Assembly: GCF_001613145.1 (NCBI RefSeq)
Contig: NZ_BDBU01000043.1
Coordinates: forward strand, 1-64,000
DNA length: 64,000 nt
Direction of reading: 5' to 3'
DNA from: Nocardia jejuensis NBRC 103114
GTDB taxonomy: Bacteria; Actinomycetota; Actinomycetes; Mycobacteriales; Mycobacteriaceae
Below are positions 1-8,576 of the stretch, piece by piece. The position numbers were made by a program, and so were the translations under genes. Below the pieces are notes generated by a model. It was not told the origin of the DNA. It saw only the letters and a program-made list of their open reading frames with translations, and did no database searches. Position 1 is the first letter of the stretch. Every line of letters begins with the position of its first letter.

Positions 1-103
1 TCGCCGACCGCCCTCACCGTCGGGCAAGGTTGGCCGGGCAGGGTCGATGGGCCCGAACGAATCGGCCCGCGTCGGTGTCACCCGGCGCGCGCTGAAAGAC
101 TTA

Positions 104-127
104 CCGCGCCGGTGTGATCCGGCGCGG
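104..127. terminator. Hairpin near the left edge
   Basis: A perfect 9-bp inverted repeat, CCGCGCCGG and CCGGCGCGG, lies around a 6-nt TGTGAT loop. No T run follows on the plus strand; on the minus strand it is followed by TAAGTCTTTC. It could end leftward transcription from the DUF4193 gene or belong to a gene outside the window. I found no convincing gene in 1-251: all three forward frames stop within the first 160 nt and none resembles a known family. Confidence 0.35.
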
Positions 128-195
128 ACGGTACTGCACTCCCGCGACGGGCTGATATGACGCGGGACGTGGACGTGCGGCTGTGCGAAGTCTGA

Positions 196-220
196 CCGCG
201 CTCGGGGACACCGAGCGCGG
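196..220. terminator. Hairpin terminator downstream of the DUF4193 gene
   Basis: A 10-bp perfect stem (CCGCGCTCGG / CCGAGCGCGG) with a 5-nt GGACA loop lies 31 nt beyond the stop codon of the DUF4193 gene. The position suits a terminator of that leftward gene. There is no long T tract, which is common in GC-rich actinobacteria. Confidence 0.55.
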
Positions 221-251
221 GCTGACGGATTTCCTTATCGGAGACTGCGCC

Positions 252-554
252 CTACGCGGCGCAGTCCATGCAGATCAACTGGCCGCCATGCTCATTGGCC
301 AGTCGGCTGCGGTGGTGCACCAGGAAGCAGCTGGAACACGTGAACTCGTCGGCCTGCTTCGGGATGACCCGAACCGAGAGCACCTCCTCCGAAAGGTCCG
401 CGCCGGGAAGCTCGAACGACTCCGCGGTATCGGATTCGTCGATATCCACGACGGCGGACGCGGCCTCGTTGCGACGAGCCTTCAGCTCCTCGAGCGAGTC
501 CTCCGACACTTCGTCGGTTTCACTGCGCCGCGGTGCGTCATAGTCGGTTGCCAT
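252..554 (-). CDS. DUF4193 family protein, Zn-ribbon-like
   Basis: A 100-residue protein of the actinobacterial DUF4193 family. The N-terminal half is acidic and probably flexible. The C-terminal part carries two Cys-x2-Cys pairs (CSSC near residue 73 and CMDC near 95) around a His/Arg-rich stretch, so zinc binding is likely. No enzymatic function is known. The ATG follows an AGGGGAAG-type ribosome binding site. It sits divergently from cei, as the homologous pair Rv2699c/Rv2700 does in M. tuberculosis from memory. Family assignment is firm; the role is unknown. Confidence 0.9.
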   Translation of the reverse strand: MATDYDAPRRSETDEVSEDSLEELKARRNEAASAVVDIDESDTAESFELPGADLSEEVLSVRVIPKQADEFTCSSCFLVHHRSRLANEHGGQLICMDCAA

Positions 555-939
555 GTCGTCTTCCCCTCGTCCTTACTCCATAGATCCCGGACCGACGTCC
601 CCTCCCGATCCCTGAGGAATCGGTCCGGTTCGCCGCCCCGCCCGTGGTGTACGTCACGTGTACACCGGTCACCGATCGGGCCGGATGCTCCTGATCCGCA
701 CCGGATCGCGCTGGGTCAACGCAGGACATGCCCTTGTTGTTCCCGAAATCGAACCCCCGATTCACCCCGGCGATTCGATCTGGGCCGCCAGACAATAGCG
801 GACCCTAGAGCAAAAGTCGCAATCAAAACACACGTGATTCGAAACTGAGGGTCAATCGTCACCCGGCCGGGGACGCACCGAGACCTTGGGCGGACTTGCC
901 GAGACCTTGCACGCGAGCTTCGCAACGTTTTCGTAGAGT
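555..939. other. Divergent intergenic region DUF4193 / cei
   Basis: This 385-nt gap between two divergent genes holds no convincing coding sequence. It must carry both promoters. Just before cei the 11-mer CCGAGACCTTG occurs twice, at 878-888 and 899-909, exactly 21 nt (two helical turns) apart, which could be a tandem binding site. No clear -10/-35 pair could be assigned with confidence. Confidence 0.4.
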
Positions 940-1623
940 ATGGGCGTGGTTTCACTGATCACCCAAGGCTCACCGATCGACCCCAAGGGTCGTCCCTTCA
1001 TTCGCCGACGCTGGGAACCGTGGGCTGCCATGGTGGGAATCGTCGCTCTGATCTGCGTCGGAGTGTGGTTCAAAGCACTCACCACCACCGAGAACGACCA
1101 GGGCGCCATGGCGTGCAACTCGCCGAGTCCGGCGGCTGCCAACTCCACGGTCAAGCCGACGTCGCTGGGCGAGCGGGTCTCACCCTCACGTCTGCGCGAC
1201 GTGGAACCCGCGGCCCTGGCCGCGTCCAAGGTGCGCGTGTTCAACGCCAACGGCCAGCGTGGTCAGGCCGCCCATGTGGCCTCTCAGCTGGGCGATCTGG
1301 GTTTCGCCAGCGCACCGGACGTGCAGGCCGCCAACGACACGGTCTATGTGAACGGCGATCTCGAGTGCGCCGGGCAGATCCGGTTCGGCGTCAGCGGACG
1401 GCCCGCCGCCGCGGCGGTGCAGTTGGTCGCGCCGTGCGCGGAGCTGATCGAGGACCAGCGCACGGACGACACCGTCGACCTGGCACTGGGTTCGCTGTTC
1501 CGCGATCTGCGGCCGAGCACCGATGCCGAGGAGGTGTTGCGGTCGCTGAAGAATCCGGCGCCCGGCAGCGGCCCGGCCATCGATCCCAAGCTGCTCGACG
1601 CGGCCCGGCACGCCAAGTGCTGA
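940..1623 (+). CDS. cei: Envelope integrity protein Cei
   Basis: A 227-residue protein with a short basic cytoplasmic N-terminus, one membrane helix at about residues 28-46, and an exported LytR_C domain (about 95-185, beginning KVRVFNANGQRGQA). This matches Cei (Rv2700), reported to be needed for cell-envelope integrity in mycobacteria. LytR_C domains are otherwise found at the C-terminus of LytR-CpsA-Psr cell-wall ligases, so a role in envelope polymer attachment is inferred. The context DUF4193 - cei - suhB - ppgK - sigA is the conserved mycobacterial order. The ATG at 940 has only a weak ribosome binding site. Confidence 0.88.
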   Translation: MGVVSLITQGSPIDPKGRPFIRRRWEPWAAMVGIVALICVGVWFKALTTTENDQGAMACNSPSPAAANSTVKPTSLGERVSPSRLRDVEPAALAASKVRVFNANGQRGQAAHVASQLGDLGFASAPDVQAANDTVYVNGDLECAGQIRFGVSGRPAAAAVQLVAPCAELIEDQRTDDTVDLALGSLFRDLRPSTDAEEVLRSLKNPAPGSGPAIDPKLLDAARHAKC

Positions 1624-1747
1624 ATCGGAGGCGCCCGCCGCACTGCTGAGACGCGGTCCCGAGAAACACACCGGCCGAAGCACTTCCGTGAATCGCCGCG
1701 CCCGCCCGGGCGCGGCGATCGCCGTCTCAGGGGCGTATAGCCCGCTG

Positions 1748-2770
1748 TCAGGGGTTCGGGATAGGGGTGGTGACACCGATCCGCTCGAGCAGACCGGTCA
1801 GTTCCTCGCCGATGCCGGGCGCGGCGGCCATCACCAGCTCACCCGCGGCGCCGGTGGTTCCGGGCGCGGGCAGGATCACCCGTGCGCCCGCCTCGGCCGC
1901 GATGAGCGCGCCCGCGGCCCAGTCCCAGAGGTTGAGCCCGTGCTCGTAGTGCGCGTCCACCCGGCCCTCGGCCACCATGCACAGATCCAGTGCCGCGGAA
2001 CCGATCCGGCGGATGTCGCGCACGTGCGGCAGCACCTGCGCGACCAGTTCGCCCTGCCGGGTGCGCCGCGCGGTGCCGTAGGCGAAGCCGGTGGCAACCA
2101 GCGCCATGCCCACCGAGTCGACCTCGTTGCAGCGCAACGGGATCAGCGAGTCGGCGGCCTCGGTGCGATCCGGGTCGGTGGCGACGCTCGGTTCGCCGGT
2201 GCCCACCGCGTCAGGGCCCACCGCGCCAGGCGCGTCCGTGCCCACCGTGCGATGCGCTCCCTGCCCGAGTCCCGCGCTGTAGGTCACGCCGTGCGCGACA
2301 TCCGCGACCGCTCCCGCGACCGATCGCCCGCCGCGCACCGCAGCGACCGACACCGAGTAGGCCGGGATGCCGTAGACGAAGTTGACGGTCCCGTCGATCG
2401 GGTCGACCACCCAGTGCACGGTGTCCGGATCGTCCGCCAGACTGCCGCCGTCCTCCTCCCCCACCACGAGGTCACCCGGACGGATTTCGGCCAGCAGCTT
2501 GCGAATCAGCTGCTCCGTTTCGGTGTCCACGATCGTGACCGGGTCGGTCGGCGTGCTCTTGGACTGCACGGCGTCCGGCTGGGAGGCGCCGGGTCCGAAG
2601 ACCTGCGGGCGGCGTTCGCGCACATGGGCTGCCGCGGTCTCGGCCAGCAGCACGGCCACTCGCCGGAGTTCGGCGATATCCGCCCGATTCTCGGAAGTGG
2701 TGTCGGGGTTCGTCGTCGGGGTCTGCGTCGAGGAGGTCACTCTGAATTCGGATTCCGGCACGAAGTCCAT
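1748..2770 (-). CDS. suhB: Inositol-1-monophosphatase, SuhB type
   Basis: A Mg-dependent phosphatase of the inositol monophosphatase family, expected to release myo-inositol for phosphatidylinositol and mycothiol synthesis. Metal and catalytic motifs are visible: GEE (104-106), DPIDGT (123-128) and WDWAAG (282-287). The protein is long (340 residues) because of a disordered N-terminus and a Gly/Ala/Pro/Thr/Asp-rich insertion at about 167-208, between the DPIDGT half and the C-terminal half; the usual core is about 270-290 residues. The ATG at 2770 is used here; GTG at 2740 (residue 11) is a possible alternative. The neighbourhood matches Rv2701c. Confidence 0.9.
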   Translation of the reverse strand: MDFVPESEFRVTSSTQTPTTNPDTTSENRADIAELRRVAVLLAETAAAHVRERRPQVFGPGASQPDAVQSKSTPTDPVTIVDTETEQLIRKLLAEIRPGDLVVGEEDGGSLADDPDTVHWVVDPIDGTVNFVYGIPAYSVSVAAVRGGRSVAGAVADVAHGVTYSAGLGQGAHRTVGTDAPGAVGPDAVGTGEPSVATDPDRTEAADSLIPLRCNEVDSVGMALVATGFAYGTARRTRQGELVAQVLPHVRDIRRIGSAALDLCMVAEGRVDAHYEHGLNLWDWAAGALIAAEAGARVILPAPGTTGAAGELVMAAAPGIGEELTGLLERIGVTTPIPNP

Positions 2771-2927
2771 CGCAGCACAGATCCCGTGTCGCGCGCATTA
2801 GGCTTGTCGTGCACGACACAGCCCGCGCGAGTGCGGATACGGCTCGCGCAGGTGCGGATACGCCCCGGCGCGGGTGCCGGTACTCGGGTCGGCGTGGCGG
2901 GCCACGGAGCGCGGTTTCGGCACGGGT

Positions 2928-3133
2928 ACTGTGCCGCGCACCGGATCCGTACTGTGCGCGCACCGCATCGGCACTGTGCCACGCACGGCATCGGCACTGT
3001 GCCACGCACCGCATCGGCACTGTGCCGCGCACCGCATCGGCACTGTGCCGCGCACCGCATCGGCACTGTGCCGCGCACCGCATCGGCACTGTGCCGCGCA
3101 CCGCATCGGCACTGTGCCGCGCACCGGATCCAA
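2928..3133. repeat. 23-bp tandem repeat (VNTR-like) upstream of ppgK
   Basis: About nine head-to-tail units of 23 bp fill this stretch. Four central units (3019-3110) are identical; the two units before them differ at one or two positions, one unit is 22 nt, and the first and last units share a GGATCC variant end. Every unit contains the short inverted repeat GGCAC-T-GTGCC. There are no spacers, so this is not a CRISPR array. Because 23 is not a multiple of three, any reading frame through it gives a 23-residue period. It lies just before ppgK and between two divergent genes, so copy number could affect expression of either. Confidence 0.93.
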
Positions 3134-3194
3134 CGGCAGCATCGATGCGTCAGCATCCACCCACACGGCAGCACTGGGAGAACGAGGAGTCGTC

Positions 3195-3953
3195 ATGTCC
3201 GCTCGGGGGCACGCGTTCGGTATCGACATCGGTGGCAGTGGCGTCAAGGGCGCCGAAGTGGATCTGTCCACCGGTGAATTGGTTCACGAGCGGATCAAGG
3301 TCGCCACACCGCATCCCTCCACACCGAACGCGGTGGCGGAAGCCGTCGCGAAAGTCGTCGCACAGGCCGGCTGGGACGGGCCGGTCGGCATCACCATGCC
3401 CAGCGTGGTGATCGGCGGGGTGATCCGCACGGCGGCCAATATCGACAAGTCCTGGATCGGGACCGATGCCCGCGCGCTGTTCGCCACGGCGCTCGGGGGT
3501 CGCGAGGTGACCGTCCTGAACGACGCCGACGCCGCCGGCATGGCCGAGGACCGCTACGGCGCGGCCAAGGATCTCGACGGCTTGGTCATGCTGCTCACCT
3601 TCGGGACCGGCATCGGGTCGGCGATCATGTACAACGGTGTCCTGATGCCCAACAGCGAGCTCGGGCACATGGAGATCGGCGGCAAGGAGGCCGAGCACCG
3701 CGCGGCGGCCTCGATCAAGGATCGCGACGGCCTGTCTTACCAGGAGTGGGCCGCGGAGGTCAGTACCGTGCTGATCGCGTTGGAAAATCTGTTCTGGCCG
3801 AACGTGTTCGTCGCGGGCGGTGGCATCAGTCGCGACTACCGTGAGTGGATTCCGTTGCTCACCAACAGAACCCCGGTGGTCGCGGCCGATTTGAGGAACT
3901 CGGCGGGCATCGTCGGAGCCGCCATGGCGGTCTCTAGCGGTATCGCACCGTGA
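3195..3953 (+). CDS. ppgK: Polyphosphate glucokinase
   Basis: A 252-residue ROK-family kinase that phosphorylates glucose with polyphosphate (or ATP), a typical actinobacterial enzyme. Visible motifs are the N-terminal phosphate loop GIDIGGSGVKGA (9-20), catalytic Asp110 in LNDADAAG, the second phosphate loop LTFGTGIG (134-141) and ELGHMEIGGK (155-164). The frame stays open through the upstream tandem repeat, but the start is set by ATG at 3195 preceded by GAGGAG; the repeat-encoded extension has no family counterpart. It precedes sigA by 148 nt, as Rv2702 precedes Rv2703. Confidence 0.95.
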   Translation: MSARGHAFGIDIGGSGVKGAEVDLSTGELVHERIKVATPHPSTPNAVAEAVAKVVAQAGWDGPVGITMPSVVIGGVIRTAANIDKSWIGTDARALFATALGGREVTVLNDADAAGMAEDRYGAAKDLDGLVMLLTFGTGIGSAIMYNGVLMPNSELGHMEIGGKEAEHRAAASIKDRDGLSYQEWAAEVSTVLIALENLFWPNVFVAGGGISRDYREWIPLLTNRTPVVAADLRNSAGIVGAAMAVSSGIAP

Positions 3954-4101
3954 GCACGCTGGTTCGATCGTTACAATGGAACAGTCCGGCGGTGAGCCGG
4001 TGAAACCAACCCGGCACTTGCGCCGGTAACCCCCGACAAACCGCTCCGCCGGATCACCCGTCTGGCGTGACGCCGCACGAGACCGTCACGAAAGGGCGTA
4101 C

Positions 4102-5490
4102 GTGGTAGCCACGAATACCCAGGAGACCGCCGAATCGGCTGAACCGGCCGACTCCGCAGACACTGCCGCACGACCGGTCAAGAAGGCTGCCGCCAAGAAG
4201 GCTCCGGCCAAGAAGGCTGTAGCGAAGAAGGCCCCGGCGAAGAAAGCCGCAGCGAAGAAAGCCCCCGCCAAGAAGGCGGCGGGCAAGAAGGCCACCGGCC
4301 CCGACGGCGAAGTCGTCGAGGGCGGCGACGACGAGTCGGTGGAACTCGACGATCTCGGTGATATCGAGGTCGACGAGGTCGAACTGGTCGACGAGGAAGA
4401 GATCGTCGACGAGGTCGAGGACGAGGAGGAGGGCGCGCCCGCCGCCGAGGCGGAGGAGGCCGAAGAGGCCGAGGAGCCCACCGCCAAGGACAAGGCCTCC
4501 GGCGACTTCGTCTGGGACGAGGAGGAATCCGAGGCCCTGCGTCAGGCCCGCAAGGACGCCGAGCTCACCGCTTCGGCCGACTCGGTGCGCGCCTACCTCA
4601 AGCAGATCGGCAAGGTCGCGCTGCTGAACGCGGAGGAGGAGGTCGAACTCGCCAAGCGAATCGAGGCCGGCCTCTACGCCACCGAGAAGATGCGCGAGTT
4701 CGCCGAGAAGGGCGAGAAGCTACCGGTGCAGTCGCGCCGCGACTTCCAGTGGATCATGCGCGACGGCAACCGCGCCAAGAACCACCTGCTCGAGGCCAAC
4801 CTGCGACTCGTCGTCTCGCTGGCCAAGCGCTACACCGGCCGCGGCATGGCGTTCCTGGACCTGATCCAGGAGGGCAACCTCGGTCTGATCCGCGCGGTCG
4901 AGAAGTTCGACTACACCAAGGGCTACAAGTTCTCCACGTACGCCACCTGGTGGATCCGTCAGGCGATCACCCGCGCGATGGCCGATCAGGCGCGCACCAT
5001 CCGCATTCCGGTGCACATGGTCGAGGTCATCAACAAGCTGGGCCGTATCCAGCGTGAGCTGCTGCAGGACCTGGGCCGTGAGCCCACGCCCGAAGAGCTC
5101 GCCAAGGAAATGGACATCACTCCGGAGAAGGTCCTCGAGATCCAGCAGTACGCCCGCGAGCCGATCTCGCTGGATCAGACGATCGGTGACGAGGGCGATT
5201 CGCAACTCGGTGATTTCATCGAGGATTCCGAGGCCGTCGTCGCGGTCGACGCGGTGAGCTTCACCCTGCTGCAGGATCAGCTGCAGTCGGTGCTGGAAAC
5301 GCTGTCCGAGCGCGAAGCCGGCGTGGTGCGCCTGCGCTTCGGCCTCACCGACGGCCAGCCCCGCACCCTGGACGAGATCGGTCAGGTCTACGGCGTGACG
5401 CGTGAGCGCATCCGTCAGATCGAGTCCAAGACCATGAGCAAGTTGCGGCACCCGAGCCGCTCGCAGGTCCTGCGGGATTACCTGGATTAG
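4102..5490 (+). CDS. sigA: Principal sigma factor SigA
   Basis: A 462-residue primary sigma-70 factor. The N-terminus has repeated KKAPAKK/KKAAAKK blocks (27-63), then a very acidic segment (67-127), both usual in mycobacterial and nocardial SigA. Region 1.2 starts near residue 158, region 2 carries the conserved LRLVVSLAKRY, GNLGLIRAVEKFDY and YATWWIRQAI segments, and region 4.2 ends with TRERIRQIESKTMSKLRHP. It starts at GTG 4102 after GAAAGGG. A strong hairpin terminator follows. The Lys/Ala repeats are also repeats at DNA level (about 4180-4290) and may vary in length between strains. Confidence 0.97.
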   Translation: MVATNTQETAESAEPADSADTAARPVKKAAAKKAPAKKAVAKKAPAKKAAAKKAPAKKAAGKKATGPDGEVVEGGDDESVELDDLGDIEVDEVELVDEEEIVDEVEDEEEGAPAAEAEEAEEAEEPTAKDKASGDFVWDEEESEALRQARKDAELTASADSVRAYLKQIGKVALLNAEEEVELAKRIEAGLYATEKMREFAEKGEKLPVQSRRDFQWIMRDGNRAKNHLLEANLRLVVSLAKRYTGRGMAFLDLIQEGNLGLIRAVEKFDYTKGYKFSTYATWWIRQAITRAMADQARTIRIPVHMVEVINKLGRIQRELLQDLGREPTPEELAKEMDITPEKVLEIQQYAREPISLDQTIGDEGDSQLGDFIEDSEAVVAVDAVSFTLLQDQLQSVLETLSEREAGVVRLRFGLTDGQPRTLDEIGQVYGVTRERIRQIESKTMSKLRHPSRSQVLRDYLD

Positions 5491-5545
5491 TCCGCCTTCG
5501 CGAACAGCCCTCGCGACTCGCGAAGCAGCCCTCGCGACAAGGCAC

Positions 5546-5585
5546 ACGACGAGCGCCGCCGAGATTTCTCGGCGGCGCTCGTCGT
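5546..5585 (+). terminator. Rho-independent terminator of sigA
   Basis: An 18-bp perfect stem (arms 5546-5563 and 5568-5585) with a 4-nt ATTT loop, followed by TTTCTG. It lies 55 nt after the sigA stop and is the strongest hairpin in this part of the window. Confidence 0.85.
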
Positions 5586-5829
5586 TTCTGGTTTCCGGGT
5601 GTGCATTGCACCGTTTGCCCGGATGTGACCGAGCACCGAATTCGAGTGAGTCGTGCATGACGGAAGACCCAATGTCATTGCACCGGAATCGAACCAGCCG
5701 CAGAGAAATTGTCGGCAAGATCATCCTTTCAATTTCCCAATCGGACAACTGCCCGGTACTGTTCGCTCGTCGCGGACCCAGAAGAGGTGTCCACGACCAC
5801 GAAACCCCCCTTCTGGCAATGGAGTTCGA

Positions 5830-6855
5830 GTGCTGGAAATTCATCACTTTCAATACGGTTGGGTCACTCCGGTAGTGGCCTACACGATGTCCGTCGTCGG
5901 ATCGCTGCTCGGTCTGCGCTGCACCGCTCGCGCCCGCTCGGGGGAAGGGCGCGAGGGCTGGCTGATCGCTGCGGCCGTCGCCATCGGCGGCACCGGCATC
6001 TGGGTCATGCATTTCGTTGCGATGCTCGGTTTCTCGATTCACGGCGCGAGCATTCGCTACAACGTGCCCTACACCCTGTTCAGTGCCGCCGTCGCCATCG
6101 TGGTGGTGTGGGCGGGCCTGTCCATCGTGGCGCGGGCGCACTGGGGCGGCTGGGAGCTGATCGCCGGTGGCACGGTCACCGGACTCGGTGTCGGCTCGAT
6201 GCACTACGTCGGCATGTACGCCATGAAATCCGATGCGTCCATCGGCTATTCGTCCGGACTGGTGGCGCTGTCCATGGTGATCGCGGTGGTCGCTTCGATC
6301 GTGGCGCTGTGGTTCACGCTCAATATCGACCGGATCTTCGCCACCATCGGTGCGGCGTTGATCATGGGCGTGGCGGTGTGCGGCATGCATTACACCGGCA
6401 TGGCCTCGATGAGCGCGCATCAGATGGATCACGCGAGCATGCCCGCGGGTGCGGGGGCGATGCAGTTGCTCGCGCCCCTGATGATCAGCGTGAGCATGGT
6501 GACCATGGTGCTGCTGATCCACGTCGGGCTCACCGAGGTGGACGACCGCAGCCGGGTCGCGGAGCCACAGCGTCCGACGGCGCCGCCGCAGCCGGAGGCC
6601 ACCTGGTCGTTGCAGGCGAGTTCGGCAGCGGCACAGGACAATCACGCGCCGGCCAAGCATCCGGGTGGCCGGATGGGCAGCGCGCCGAGTGTGCCGAACA
6701 AACCTCAGAGCATCCTGGGCGCACCTGAGAACAATTACGGCTACGGCTCACCCGAGCGCGGAGCGCCCGATGCCGGCAACGGCTACAGCGACGGGCAATC
6801 GAGCAGTTCACCCGGGAATTTCGGGATGCCATCCGGCGGTCGCACCGCGTACTGA
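5830..6855 (+). CDS. MHYT-domain integral membrane sensor
   Basis: A 341-residue membrane protein with seven predicted helices and three copies of the MHYT signature: MHFVAM (60-65), MHYVGM (124-129) and MHYTGM (186-191). MHYT domains are proposed copper-binding sensors of oxygen, CO or NO, usually joined to GGDEF/EAL or kinase domains. Here the sensor is followed only by a disordered Pro/Ser/Gly-rich cytoplasmic tail (about 238-341), so any output must go through a partner. GTG at 5830 after GGAG is preferred; the frame is open upstream to 5653 but that part looks non-coding. Confidence 0.85.
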   Translation: MLEIHHFQYGWVTPVVAYTMSVVGSLLGLRCTARARSGEGREGWLIAAAVAIGGTGIWVMHFVAMLGFSIHGASIRYNVPYTLFSAAVAIVVVWAGLSIVARAHWGGWELIAGGTVTGLGVGSMHYVGMYAMKSDASIGYSSGLVALSMVIAVVASIVALWFTLNIDRIFATIGAALIMGVAVCGMHYTGMASMSAHQMDHASMPAGAGAMQLLAPLMISVSMVTMVLLIHVGLTEVDDRSRVAEPQRPTAPPQPEATWSLQASSAAAQDNHAPAKHPGGRMGSAPSVPNKPQSILGAPENNYGYGSPERGAPDAGNGYSDGQSSSSPGNFGMPSGGRTAY

Positions 6856-6869
6856 GTTCTGCCGAGGTT

Positions 6870-6901
6870 CTCCCGAACCGGCTGAGAAACCGGTTCGGGA
6901 G
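6870..6901 (+). terminator. Hairpin terminator after the MHYT gene
   Basis: A 12-bp perfect stem (CTCCCGAACCGG / CCGGTTCGGGAG) with an 8-nt loop, 15 nt after the stop codon, followed by TTCGACTTT. The antiporter gene starts 38 nt further on, so it probably has its own promoter or relies on read-through. Confidence 0.75.
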
Positions 6902-6938
6902 TTCGACTTTCCGGCACATCCACAGCAAACTGACTGAT

Positions 6939-8534
6939 GTGGCGCACCACCAGTTCGAATTGATCTTCCTGGTCCTCTTCGCGACGATCCTGGCCCAACC
7001 GCTCGGCAAGCGGCTGGGCCAGGCTCCGGCGGTGCTCATGACCGCCTTCGGCGTGGTGCTGGCCTTGATACCGCAGGTCCCGGAGATTCGCCTGGACCCG
7101 CAGCTGATCCTGCCGCTGGTGCTGCCGCCGCTGCTCTACGCCTCGGCCCGGCGCACCTCGTGGCGGCAGTTCGCCGACAACTGGGGTGCGATCGTACTGC
7201 GGGCGGTGGTGCTGGTCATCGTGACGATCGCGGCCGTCGCCTGGGCCTTCCACGCCTGGTACCCGGCCGTTCCGATCGGTGCGGCGGTGGTGCTGGGGGC
7301 GGTGGTCGCCCCACCCGATCCGGTGGCGTTCTCGGCCCTGGCCGGGAAGCTCGGCCTGCCGCGCCGGCTGGTGTCGGTGATGGAGGGCGAGGGTCTGTTC
7401 AACGATGTGACCGCCATCGTGATCTATTCGGTCGCGGTGCAGGCGGTGGTGTCCGGACGGTTCTCCACGCTCGACGCGTTCGGGGAGTTCGCGCTCTCCG
7501 CGGTGGTCGGCGTGGCGGTGGGCCTGGTGCTCGGCTGGGCCGGCAGCAAGCTGATGGGGTGGCTGGACGAAGCGCCCTGGAAGGTCGCCCTGGGTTTGCT
7601 GCTGCCGTTCGCCGCGTACGGGATATCCGAATCTCGCGGCGGATCGGCCGTATTGGCGGTGCTGGTGTGCTCGCTGTACCTGACCGACGCCACCACCGAT
7701 TTCAGCGACAGCGATTACCGGCTGGTCGGGGATTCCTTCTGGGAGATCACCGAAATGCTGGTCACCGGTTTCGCTTTCGGCCTGATCGGACTGGAACTGA
7801 GCACGGTGCTGCGCGACGCCGGGCCCGATTGGCCGCGCTACGTCGGCGGCGCGCTGATGGTGATCGCGGTCGTGGTGGGGCTGCGACTGATCTGGCTGCT
7901 CGCCACCACCTTGATCTTTCAGGGCTGGTGGCGACAGCGCGACGCGGACGAGCCGTACACCTGGCGCGAGACCATCGTCACCTGGTGGGCCGGTATGCGC
8001 GGCGTGGCGACCGTCGCGCTGGCCTTGGCCGTCCCGTTCACCACCGACTCCGGCGCGGAGTTCCCCGGCCGCACCGAAATCCTGTTCACCGCGTTCGCGG
8101 TCGTGCTGTTCACCCTGCTGCTGCAGGGCCCGACCCTGCCCGCGGTCGTGCGCGCCACCGGCGTGCACGCGGACACCGAACTCGAGCGCGCCATGGAGCG
8201 CCGGCTCTGGACCCGCGTTCTGCAGGCCGAACTCACCCAGCTCAAGACGATCGCCGACACCCAGCAACTTCCCGACGACGTCTACGAGCGCCTGCGCGAC
8301 AACTTCGAACGCCGACTCGCCCAGGCGGACCCCGATGCCGCCGACCGCAATGCCCGCCTGTCCACCGATCGCACCCTGGCCTTCACCAAGAAGATGCGCG
8401 CCATCACCAACGAGGTGCTGGAAGCCGGTCGCGCCGAGGCCCTTTCGGCCCGCCGCGAACCCGGCATCGCGCCCGACGTGGTCGACCGGGTGATGCGCCG
8501 CCTGGACCTGCGCGCGAATTCGGGCCCGCCGTAA
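6939..8534 (+). CDS. Na+/H+ antiporter, CPA1 family
   Basis: A 531-residue antiporter of the CPA1/NhaP type that would exchange cytoplasmic Na+ or K+ for protons. About twelve hydrophobic helices occupy residues 6-410. The family signature is present: PPDPVAFSAL (125-134) and the ion-binding Asn-Asp pair in EGLFNDVTAI (151-160). The C-terminal 120 residues are a charged cytoplasmic tail typical of actinobacterial members. The start is GTG at 6939. It converges on the YdcF-like gene with 42 nt between the stops. Confidence 0.9.
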   Translation: MAHHQFELIFLVLFATILAQPLGKRLGQAPAVLMTAFGVVLALIPQVPEIRLDPQLILPLVLPPLLYASARRTSWRQFADNWGAIVLRAVVLVIVTIAAVAWAFHAWYPAVPIGAAVVLGAVVAPPDPVAFSALAGKLGLPRRLVSVMEGEGLFNDVTAIVIYSVAVQAVVSGRFSTLDAFGEFALSAVVGVAVGLVLGWAGSKLMGWLDEAPWKVALGLLLPFAAYGISESRGGSAVLAVLVCSLYLTDATTDFSDSDYRLVGDSFWEITEMLVTGFAFGLIGLELSTVLRDAGPDWPRYVGGALMVIAVVVGLRLIWLLATTLIFQGWWRQRDADEPYTWRETIVTWWAGMRGVATVALALAVPFTTDSGAEFPGRTEILFTAFAVVLFTLLLQGPTLPAVVRATGVHADTELERAMERRLWTRVLQAELTQLKTIADTQQLPDDVYERLRDNFERRLAQADPDAADRNARLSTDRTLAFTKKMRAITNEVLEAGRAEALSARREPGIAPDVVDRVMRRLDLRANSGPP

Positions 8535-8537
8535 GAG

Positions 8538-8562
8538 ATCCCGGCCCTACCGCGGGCGGGAT
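8538..8562. terminator. Possible bidirectional terminator between convergent genes
   Basis: ATCCC-G-GCCC pairs with GGGC-GGGAT (one bulged G) around a 6-nt loop. It lies between the stop codons of the CPA1 antiporter and the YdcF-like gene. It is weaker than the other hairpins listed. Confidence 0.4.
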
Positions 8563-8576
8563 TCCCCCGTCCACAG

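Noticed and set aside
1..251. 3' end of a DUF3093 gene, expected from mycobacterial synteny
   Set aside because: All forward frames stop early and none resembles that family, so the left neighbour is not visible.
2928..3133. CRISPR array
   Set aside because: Units are contiguous with no spacers, and no cas gene is near.
2874..3194. N-terminal extension of PpgK through the tandem repeat
   Set aside because: The frame is open, but the residues only mirror the 23-bp DNA repeat, have no family counterpart, and ATG 3195 has its own ribosome binding site.
4720..6660. Long minus-strand open frame opposite sigA and the MHYT gene
   Set aside because: It spans two genes and a terminator, and its His/Arg/Gly-rich composition is typical of antisense frames in GC-rich DNA.
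6783..8267. Long minus-strand frame opposite the CPA1 antiporter
   Set aside because: It lies over a well-identified membrane protein gene and has only antisense-type composition.
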